Origin: Betaproteobacteria bacterium
GTDB lineage: Bacteria; Pseudomonadota; Gammaproteobacteria; Burkholderiales; Burkholderiaceae_C
Assembly (NCBI GenBank): GCA_009919175.1
Contig: RGCL01000003.1
Location: 1 to 64,000 of the forward strand
Reading direction: 5' to 3'
DNA: 64,000 nucleotides
The position numbers and the translations under genes are program-made. Positions 33,767 through 44,169 of this stretch are shown piece after piece. Position 1 is the first letter of the stretch. The number at the start of each line of letters is the position of its first letter. The notes under the pieces were generated by a model. The model was not told the DNA's origin and searched no databases. It was given only the letters and a program-made list of their open reading frames with translations.

Positions 33767-36700
33767 ATGAAGAAGTTCAACCCCCTGTCATGGCTTTTGC
33801 CCAGCAAAAGCGAAGCCTCTGTTGATGCATTGGCCCAATCTGTTTCCTTGCTCCAATCCTGGTTGGATGCAGGCATTCAGGTGGTGCGCTCTGGCGGCGA
33901 CGCCTTGCTCATCCATCCCGATGGGAGCGTCGAGCGCGTCGATGATTTCTTCGTTTCAGCCAACGAATTGCTCAACAGTGAACTCGCACATGATTTGACT
34001 TTGGCATGGAGCCAGCTGCTTGGGCAAGTGGACACCCAGCAGCCCATTCTCCTCGCTCAAAACACGGCACCTGGCGCAACGGCTTTGGACTCCGGCGCGC
34101 TGGCACCCTCTGCACCTGCCCCCATCGACTCGGTGACCAACCCGGTGGCTGCCACCCCCATTGCCAAAGTCAGCGAAGTGTTTGGCATTGTGCAGGTGGT
34201 TCGCAATGGTGAAGTCTTGGTTCTGTCTGCTGGTGCAGACATTTTCCTGGGCGATGTGGTCAACACTCAGGCCAACTCCAGGGTCAAACTGGAATTCAAT
34301 GCGAGCAAGGATGCAGCGGTCTCCGGCAATAGTGCTTCGATTGGGGATCAGAGTAAGGTGACCGTGACCGGGCAATTGGAGAACAAGGCCCCCGGTGTTG
34401 TTGAAGTCACCGCCATCAACCTCAAGGTGGATGCGGGTCAAGTCAATGTGGATCGCCCCTCCACCCAGCAGGTTCAAGTCCAAGTGTTGACCCCCTCCGG
34501 CCGCATCGAAGTGCCCCAGGTGGGCGTGGCCGTCAATGTTCAGGCTCAGACTGGGCAGACGGCTGTCAATGCCCTGGCTGTGCCCCCTGCCACCGCGCCT
34601 GGCGCGCCAGGCTCAACGCAGGCAACCGGTGCCACACCTGCTGCCATTGCTTTGATCACTCCAGATGGTCGCATTCAGCAAATTGCCCTGACACCTACTC
34701 CTCAGGTTCTTGCTGCCGCTCCAGCGGCCGGTAATGCAGACGCCCAGGCTCCAGCGGCAGGTCAAGCCCCAGTTGCCGGTCAAGCCCAAGCAGCAGGTCA
34801 GGCACCAGCGCCTGCTGCCGCTCAAGCTCAGGCTGCGGGTCAGGCCCAAGCGCCTGCCGCCGCTCAAGGTCAGGCTCAAGCCCAAGTTCAAGCTGCTGGC
34901 CAGGCTGCGGTGGACGCAGCGGCACCCGTTGCAGGCCAAGCGCCTGCTGCCGCTCAAGCTCAAGCTGCGGCTCAAGCCCAAGCTGCAGGTCAGGCTCTAG
35001 CGCCAGCTGCGGGTCAAATTCAAGGTCAGGCTCAGGCTCAAGCGCAAGCCCAAGTTCAAGTTCAAGTTCAAGTTCAAGTTCAAGCTGCTGGCCAGGCTGC
35101 GGTGGACGCAGCGGCACCCGTTGCGGGCCAAGCGCCTGCTGCAGCACAGGCACAGGCTGCCGCTCAAGCTCAAGCGGCAGGTCAGGCTCTAGCGCCAGCT
35201 GCGGGTCAAATTCAAGGTCAGGCTCAAGCCCAGGTGCAAGCCCAAGTGGCTGGTCAGGCCGCTGCTGCTCCTGAAGTGGCAGGTCTGGTTGTGCCGGGTG
35301 TGAATGCCCCCGTCAATGCCGTCCCGTTGGCTCAGGCCAATGTACCTGCTGCCAACCCCGTTCAAGTGCCTCAGGCCAACCTTGCTGCTGCCAACCCCGT
35401 TCAAGTGCCTCAGGCGAACCTGGCTGCTGCCAACCCCGTTCAAGCGCCTCAGGCGAACCTGGCTGCTGCCAATCCGGTTCAAGCACCCCAGGTTCCCGTG
35501 TTCAATGCTCAGGTGCCAGCGCCAGCAGCCCTCAATCCCTTGGCCGGCCCCGTCATCAGCCCCATTGCAAACCCAGTGGTGAATGCGGCCGCGCCTGCCT
35601 TTGCGCCGGTGATCCCCAACCCAGCTGTGGCCGTTGCTCCCCAGGTTCCGGCCTTCCAGGCAGCTCCAGCTGCTGTACCTACATTCACATCGCCTTTTGC
35701 TTCCCCCTCGGTGGCCGCACTGGCTCCCTTCTCCGGCTCCGGGGTGACCTCGTCGCCCATCAGTGGCATCAAAGCGGCCGCACCTTTTTCAAGCCCTGTT
35801 CAAGCGGCCAGCAACAACCAGGCCACCCAGTCGGTGGTGAATGTGCCTGCGCCTGCTCCATCTGTGGTGAAACCTGCTGCACCACCTCCTGCGCCGGTGG
35901 TCAAAGCGGAAAACAACGGGATTCCTCCCCCGGTGATCCCTGAGCTGAGCCTGGCCCCAGGCTCGGTCCAGTTCGATGGCACTTCCAAAATTGCCGTCAC
36001 CATCAATTTGTCGCAGCCAACGCGAGTCGCTGTGGAGGCGGATTTGACGCTCAAAGCCCTGCTGAGCTCCGGTGGCGAGGCCTTATTGGGTGAGAACGAC
36101 TTCCATGTGGTCATTCCAGCTGGTCAATCCAGCTACACGGTGACCCTCAATGCACCAGCCAACTTCATGACCCTGGTGCAAAACCTGGGCTTTACCCTGG
36201 ATGCAGAGCTGGTTTCGGGTACCAATACCCAAGGTGGAACAGATGCCGTGACCTACGCCGGTGCGTCCATGTTCACCACCAACCCTGGCGTTTCCGGGGT
36301 GAGCCTGGTGGCGCCCACCAATGGTGAGCCCCTCATCAATTTGGCTCAGATTCAAACCCTCGCTACAGATCCTGGCTCCAACGGGCCGGTGGCATTGAGC
36401 CCGCAAGACATTGTGGACTTGGCTGGACAAGGGGCATCGGTCTCCATTGAGGGTGGAGCAGGTGAGGATGTTGGCTTGGCCAACGATGCCAACAACCCCG
36501 GCGAGCAAGTCTGGTTCCGCCTGCCGGGCAGCGATGCCGCTGGGTTTGATGCCTACAGCAATGGTTCGGTCACTGTTCAAGTCAAGGAAGGCATGAACGT
36601 AGGCTCATTGGTGGCGGGTTCGACCTCGGCGGAAACGGTCCGCGGCGGCGTGGGCAACGACACTTTTGACGGTGGAGCGGGTGTCGATACCCTCAACCTC

Positions 36701-39700
36701 ACTGAAGTACTGACCGGAGCCAACACCTGGACCCCGGTGACGCAGGGCTTGAGCGTCAACCTGGGTGCAGGCACCCTGACCGACACCACCGTGGGTGGTT
36801 TGGGCAACGATGTGATCCTCAACATGGAGAACTTGGTCACGGGCGCGGGGGACGACACCCTGGCTGGCTCGGTATTCAGCAACGTGCTGGACGCTGGTGC
36901 GGGCAACGACGTGATCGACGCAGGTGCGGGCAGTGACACCGTGCTGGCCGGGGACGGCAATGACTCGGTGTTGGCCAGCGTTGGCAATGACTCCCTGGAC
37001 GGTGGCAATGGCACCAACACCTTGCAAGCCATTCAAACCCAACTCATCAATGGGGTGGTGACCGATGTCACGGGCAACCTCAACGTGGACATGGCTGCAG
37101 GCACGCTCACCGACACCAGCACAGGCGGTTTGGGAGCGGACAGTTTCACCAATTTCAGCAGTTTGCAAACAGGAGCTGGTCAAGACACCATCGCTGGATC
37201 TGCCACCAGCGATGTGATTGACTCTGGCGCGGGCAACGACAGCATGGACGGTGGTGCAGGTGACGACACCCTGTCTGGTGGCGCAGGCAACGATGAAGTC
37301 CTAGGCGGTGCCGGTGCCGATGTGATCGACGGCGGCGTAGGCAGCGATGTGCTCGATGGCGGTGAGGGGGCAGATTCGGTCTCTGGCGGTGTGGGCAACG
37401 ACACTTTGCTCGCGGGTGCTGGCAACGACACCCTGGTGGGTGGGGATGGCATTGACACCGTCAATGCCGTGCAGCTAGCCCTGGTCAACAACGACATCAC
37501 CGATGTCACGGGCAACCTGCAAGTGGATTTGTCCCAGGCCAATGGGACCTTGACGGACACCTCACAAGGTGGAACGGGCACGGATACCTTGATTGGCATA
37601 GAAAACGTCACCACAGGCAAGGGCAATGACACCCTGGTGGGTTCTGCCGGTAGCAACGTCCTGGATGCAGGCGCGGGCAACGACACCATTGATGCTGGCG
37701 CTGGCGACGACACCGTTTTGGCTGGTGTGGGCAATGATTCCATCCTGGCCGGTGCAGGCAATGACTCCGTGGACGCCGGCGTTGGCAACGATGTCATCGA
37801 TGGCGGCATAGGCAACGACACCTTGTTGGCCGGTGACGGCAATGACAGCATTCAAGCCGGAGCGGGCAACGACAGTCTGGTGGGCGGATCGGGTGTCGAT
37901 ACGCTGGTGGCCAAAGTCACCCAAACGGTGAACAACGTCACCACCGACATCACGGGCAACCTGGTGATCAACATGGCGAGCGGCACGCTCACCGACACCA
38001 CGGTGGGCGGCTTGGGCACAGACAGCTTCAGCCAGATTGAAAACCTGCAAACTGGTGCAGGCAACGACTCAATTGTGGGCAGTGCTGTGGCCAACGTCAT
38101 CGATGCGGGTAACGGCAACAACACCTTGGACGGCGGCGGCGGTGCGGACACCTTGACAGGTGGCACGGGCAGCGATGTCTTTGTGTATGACGCCGCTGAC
38201 AGTGTGGTGGGTGGAGCTGGCACGGGCGTGGACACGTTGCGCATGGCAGGACCCAGCATTGACATGACCACGGCAAGCGGCTCCTTCACCGGCATTGAGG
38301 TCATTGATTTGTCCACCGATTCGGGCAACAACCACCTGACGTTGGACCTGGACAATGTCCGTGACATGGGCGGTGCAACCAATCCCGTGGTCAAGATCAC
38401 GGGCAATCCAGGCGATGAGGTCACCCCTTCAGGGAACTGGAGCCGCAATGCCGCTCAGGATGTGGCCGGTTTCCAGGCCTACACCAATGGCTCGGCCACA
38501 TTGCTGCTTGACAATGATATTTTGGTGGTGGGCGAAAGCGTGACTGCCGATCCCAACGCCAGCGCGGCGACCCTGCTGCAAGGTCATGGTCTGAACGACA
38601 CCATCACCTCAGGCGCACTGGCCGACACCCTCGAAGGCGGTGCGGGCAACGACACGCTGCTTGGCGGTGGAGGCAACGACATCTTGGTGCTGGACGTCTT
38701 TGACGCCGTGGTTGACGGCGGCAGTGGCTTTGACACCTTGTCGGTGCGTGAGTCGGCTGCAGATCTGACTGCAATTGCTGGCAGCTTCAGCAATGTTGAA
38801 GCGGTGGATTTGCGGGGCTTTGACAGCAACACCCTGACGGTCGATGCGGCCGCAGTGGATGCCATGGCCACCAATAACGTCTTGCGCATCAACGGCGAAG
38901 CCGATGACAACCTGGTTTTGGTGGGCATCTGGACGGCAGTGGGCAGTCCCGAATTGTCCGGTGGCACAGCCTTTCAGACCTACACCAGCTCCAACAACGG
39001 AACCCCGGTCACCATCGAGGTGGACACCCGCATCAACCTGCTACAAAACCAGCCGGGCACGGTGGGTGCAGATACGCTCACAGGTTCGGGCAGCGCCAAT
39101 GAATTTTTCTCGGCGGGTGATGGCAACGACAGCATCAGCGCAGGCGACGGCAACGACTTGTTGCGCGGCGGCTTGGGCGATGACACCCTGGTCGGTGGCA
39201 GTGGCAGCGACACGGCCGATTTCGGTGGCAACTCGACTGGCGTCATTGTCAACCTGAGCAACTCGCCTGCGAACGCCAACCTGATGGTCAATGGCACCAG
39301 CACGGCGGTGACCGTCGCGGGCGGCACTGCGCAGGGCGACGGCACCGACACCTTGAGCCAGATTGAAAACGCCAGTGGTGGCTCTGGCAGCGATTTGATC
39401 ATTGGCAGTTCAAGCAATAACCAACTCACCGGCGGCGACGGTGCCGACACCCTGAAAGCAGGAGATGGCACTGACACCGTGTTCGGTGGCTCAGGCCCGG
39501 ATTCCGTCCTCGGCGAGGCGGGCACCGACTGGATCGATGGCGGCATTGGGGATGACACACTGGTCGGCGGCACAGGCGCAGACACCGTATTGGGTGGCAG
39601 TGGCTCCGATAGCGTGTTGGGAGATGCCGGAACGGATTCCCTGGAGGGCGGAGAAGGCGATGACACCTTATCGGGCGGCGCAGACGCTGACTCGCTCCTT

Positions 39701-42700
39701 GGGGGCGAGGGTGTAGACAGCCTGCTGGGTGATGCTGGCACAGACTTGCTCGACGGCGGCATCGGCGCAGACATCCTGGACGGTGGTGCCGACAACGACA
39801 CATTGATTTATGACGCTGAGGATTTGTCGGTCAGCGGCGGATCCGGCAATGACACCTTGCTGGTCTCACGCTCACCCGAAGTGGACCTCTCTACCGGCCC
39901 CGTGTTCAGCGGGATCGAGACCGTCAGCATGGCAGGCAGTGGTGCCAACAGCCTCATCCTCACCCGCGCAGCGTTTGAGCGCACCGATGCCAACAACCAG
40001 GCCGTGGGCCTGACCTCTCCGGTGGTGATCCAGGGCGACGATGTGGACACCCTGGTGTTGTCTGGCGCCTGGATCAAAAACAGCACCCCAGATGCCAATG
40101 GCCTGATCGAATACACGATTGCAGGCACAGCCCCCAACACCAGCTTCACGGTCAAGGTCAATCCGGATGTGCAGGTGGTCAAACGCATCTCTGGCGATGG
40201 CCAGCTCGACGGCACGGGCGCAGGCGACCTGGTGCTGGCTGGCACGGGTGATGACTCCATCAACGCTGGTGGTGGCGATGATTCGGTGATTGGTAGCGCT
40301 GGCAACGACACCATTTTGGGTGGCGTAGGCACCGATACCCTGGACTACTCGGCAGCCACCGCGCCCATGACCATCAACCTGGGCAGTGGCGGTGCCATGG
40401 GCAGCGCAAGCGACTCGGACAACAGCACTGCATCAGGTGCCCAAGGGTCGGACGTCATCTCTGGTTTTGAAAATCTCATCGCCGGTGCGGGCAATGACAC
40501 CGTGACTGGCAACGAGCAGTGGAACAGCATCGTGGGCGGGGCAGGCAATGATTCCATCTCCGGTGGGTCGGGTCAGGACACCCTGTTGGGTGGCACCGGC
40601 AACGATGTGCTCGACGGCGGTTCTGATGCCGACACCCTGGTGGGCGGATCTGGCAACGACACCCTGATTGGCGGCGCAGGCATCGATTTGGTGGATTACT
40701 CCACTGTCTCGGGTGGGTTGACGATCAGCTTGGCCAATGGCACCAGCACCGATTCATCCGGCGCCAATGGCGTTGGCAGCGATGTCTTGACGGGCATTGA
40801 AAACATCACGTCTGGCAGCGGCAATGACGCCATTGCAGGCTCCAGCGAAGCCAACATCATCATTGGTGGCGCGGGCGAGGACACCATCTCCGGTGGCGCG
40901 GGCAACGACACCCTCAGCGGTGGCGTGGGCAACGACACCTTGGACTACTCCACCAACACCAGCTCCCAGGGCGTGGTGGTGAACCTGGCCAACAACACCG
41001 CCAGCGACGGTATGGGTGGCACAGACGCATTGTCCAGTTTTGAATCTGTCAGCGGTGGCTCGGGGACCGACTCGATCACCGGCGACTCAGGTGCCAACTT
41101 GCTCGAAGGCAATGCGGGTCAGGACACCATTGACGGTGGGGCAGGGGACGACATCCTCTCGGGCGGCGTGGGGGGTGACTCCATTCTTGGTGGTGCCGGT
41201 AACGACGTTCTTCTTGGCGGGACCGATGACGATTGGTTGCGCGGCGGTACGGGCAACGACAACCTCGTGGGCGGTGAAGGCACCAAAGACACGGCTGATT
41301 TTTCAGATGCCAATGCCAGTGTCACCATTCAACTCAGTGGGGGAGCTGGCACTGCAAGCTCCAGCAGCACGGGAACCGACACCTTGTCGGGCATTGAAAA
41401 CCTGGTGGGTGGATCAGCCAACGACACCCTGGGCGGCGACACCGCCGACAACCTGATTGCAGGTGGCGGCGGCGCCGATTCCATTGCCGCAGGCGCGGGC
41501 AGTGACACCTTGCGTGGCGGCTCCGGCAACAACAACGACACCCTCAGCGGTGGCGATGGCATCGATTTGCTGGATTTGCAGGAGCTCACAGGCCCCTTGG
41601 TGGTCAACCTGGGCACGAGAGCGGTGGCTGGGTCCTTGAGCGGTTCTGCCGTGACTGTCACAGGTGGATCATCTCAAGGCGATGGCACCGATGTGCTCTC
41701 TGGCATTGAGAACTTGCTGGGCTCTGGCAGTGGGGACACCCTGGTGGGCAGTTCAGGTGCCAACGTGATTGACGGTGGCAGCGGTGCAGATGTAATCCAG
41801 GCCGGCATGGGCAGCGATCAGGTGGTCTTCGACGAAAACGATGCCAAAGTACAAGGCGGCGCTGGCACCAACGATAAATTGGTCATCGGTGCCAGTGAAT
41901 CCCTGGTGGACCTGACCCTGGTTCAGGATGCCACTTTCTCGGGTTTTGAAACCATTGACCTCACAGCAGCGGGCAATCAATCGGTCAAATTGTCCGAGGC
42001 CGATGTGTTTGCGTTGACGCGAGGCTCATCTGAAGTGAGCTTCCCGGCCTTGGCCGCCGGTGAAACCTTCACCCTGGCTGGCTTGACCTACATTGCAGAC
42101 ACGGCCACCACTGCGGCTCAGCTGGCGACTGCATTTGCTGGCTTGCAAAGCGGTGCCACCACAGGTCCGGGCACCAGCACAGGGACCTACACAGGTTCGT
42201 TCAAAGGCTTCACCACCAGTCTGGCTGAAGGCAATGTGCTGACCGTCTCCGGTGCCACCCCGCTGGATGCAGTGGGCAATCTGACCCAGACCAGTGGCAC
42301 GGGTCATCTGGTGGTCACCTCCCAGGGAGCGGCGTCACCCGCCACCACCGAAACCACCAGCATCACCTTTGTCGACATGAAGGAAGGGGAGACCCTGAGC
42401 ATTGCTGGCCTCACCTACACCGCCCCTGCGGGTGGTGCCACGGGTGCGCAGGTGGCACAGGCATTCCAGAGTCATTCCAATAATTACGCCACCAGCACAG
42501 CCCCGCTCAACGGCACCCTCAGCGGCTTTGCAAGCTCGGCGGCGCTGGGCAATACGGTGATTTTCACCAGTGCCACGGCCAGCACCAACGTCACTGATTT
42601 ACCGATTTCCGGCACTTCACCCACACTCACTGTCCCCCCTGTGGCCAGTGGCGTGGGCATTGTGGCCATCAATACACCGGGCACGGCCAGCACGGCAGAA

Positions 42701-44160
42701 AACGTGGCCGTGACCTTCACCGATCTGGATGCGGGCAAGACCCTCACCATCGGTGGCCTGACCTATACCGCTCCGGCGGGTGGCGCGACCGCTGCCACCA
42801 TCGCGGCGACCTTTGCTGCGGGCAGCGGAGCCAACCTCACCGGCAGTCTCACTGGCTTTACGACCAGCACCGAGGCTGCCACGAACACCGTGGTTTTCAC
42901 CAGCACCACGGCCACGGGCAACGTCACTAATTTGGCCATTGGCGGCACAGCCAACAGCACGGTCATCCAATCCGCGACTGTCGGTCAGAGCCTCAAGGTG
43001 GTGACCGCCAATGGCACGTTGACCACTGCCGAATCCACCTCCATCACCTTTGTGGACCTGGATGCGGGCGAAACCGTCACCGTCGGTGGGGTGACTTACA
43101 CCGCTCCCGTCGGGGGCGCCTCCGCCTCCACCGTGGCATTGGCTTTTGCCAGTCTGGCCGATGGAGCTGGCAGTGTGGATGCCAACACATCCGGCACACT
43201 CAGTGGCTTCCAATCCGCTTCGGCATCCGGTGCAACCGTGGTCTTCACCAGCACCAGTTCAACCACCGATGTGACAGACCTGGCTGTGACGGCATCTGCA
43301 ACTGTGCCGGTGACGCAACTCTCCAAGTCCGAGCAAAACGCGGTGGTGATCGAAGGCAGTTCCAATGACGGCTTGCGCCTGGTGGGTGGCTGGCAGCGTG
43401 TTGAATCGGGTGGGCAACCTGTGTTGCAAACCATCAACGGAGAGACCTACGCCGTTTTTGAATCCAACAATTACACGCCTGCGGCCAGTGACAGCAACGC
43501 CAATCCCTCGGCTGTTCCTCTCAAGGTTTATGTGCCTTACAGCACCACCAATGCCAACAAGACCATCACGCCAGGTTTGCTGGTGACCTCGGGTGAAAGT
43601 GGTGATGTGCAGTTGGGCACAGCAGGTGATGATGAATACCGTGGCAATGGCGGCAACGACAGTTTTGATGCAGGCGCAGGCAATGACAGTCTGGACGCAG
43701 GCACGGGCAACGACACCATTGCAGCAGGCACAGGCAACGACACCGTTTTGGGTGGCACAGGCAACGATGTCATTTATGGCGGCACACTGGCCTCCCCCGA
43801 TGCTCAGGGCTCTGGCAATGATGTGATCGATTCAGGCGAAGGCAACGACGTGGTCTATGCCGGTGACGGGGCCGACTCTGTGACGGCAGGCACCGGCGCT
43901 GACACCGTCTATGCCGGTGCGGGAGACGATACCGTTGAATCCGGCGATGGCAACGATTCGGTCCTGGCCGGCGACGGCAATGATTCAGTGCTGGGTGGCT
44001 CGGGCGACGATACCGTGAGTTCGGGTGCAGGCAACGACAGCGTGGACGCAGGCATTGGCAATGATGTCATCCTCGCCGATGCCGGTAACGACACCTTGGA
44101 CGGTGGCAACGGCATTGATTTGCTCGACTTCAGTGCCATCACCAGTGGCTTGACGCTTGA
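33767..44160 (+). CDS. Giant RTX/T1SS adhesin, 5' part (N-terminal LapA/FecR-like module, Ala/Gln/Pro linker, RTX beta-rolls)
   Basis: Track ORF 33767..44665, but the last ~168 aa (after about 44160) are out of frame ([18 protein letters not shown]...). Upstream shows dense GGxGxDxLx repeats. Confidence 0.9.
34133..34530 (+). other. N-terminal FecR-like/LapA-type retention module candidate in the giant adhesin
   Basis: Translated [68 protein letters not shown]: the 'G-x-V/A-x-V-x-G/R-x-G-...-L-x-x-G-D-x-V-x-T' layout seen in LapA-like N-termini. Confidence 0.6.
34689..35282 (+). repeat. Ala/Gln/Gly low-complexity coding repeat region with a ~158-bp near-duplicate (34883-35040 vs 35075-35232)
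   Basis: Both copies encode [53 protein letters not shown] is near-identical with scattered synonymous changes. Confidence 0.9.
35051..35080 (+). repeat. Hexanucleotide microsatellite (CAAGTT)x5, encoding (QV)n in frame
   Basis: caagttcaagttcaagttcaagttcaagtt read directly. Confidence 0.95.
35333..35488 (+). repeat. 39-bp x 4 in-frame tandem repeat (QAN[VL][PA]AANPVQ[VA]P)
   Basis: [52 protein letters not shown]. Confidence 0.95.
36640..41830 (+). repeat. RTX (GGxGxDxLx) nonapeptide-rich region in the 5' part
   Basis: Dozens of GNDTL/GGAGNDxL/GGxGxDxL units interspersed with ~130-aa modules. Confidence 0.95.
42026..43340 (+). repeat. Four tandem copies of a ~100-aa cassette ([40 protein letters not shown]...GTLxGFxx...GNxVVFTSxTAxxxVTDLxxxG)
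   Basis: Direct alignment of units beginning [131 protein letters not shown]. Confidence 0.9.
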
Positions 44161-44169
44161 CGCGGTGGC

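Noticed and set aside
35333-35488. CRISPR array
   Set aside because: Repeats are contiguous, in frame and have no spacers; ordinary coding tandem repeats.
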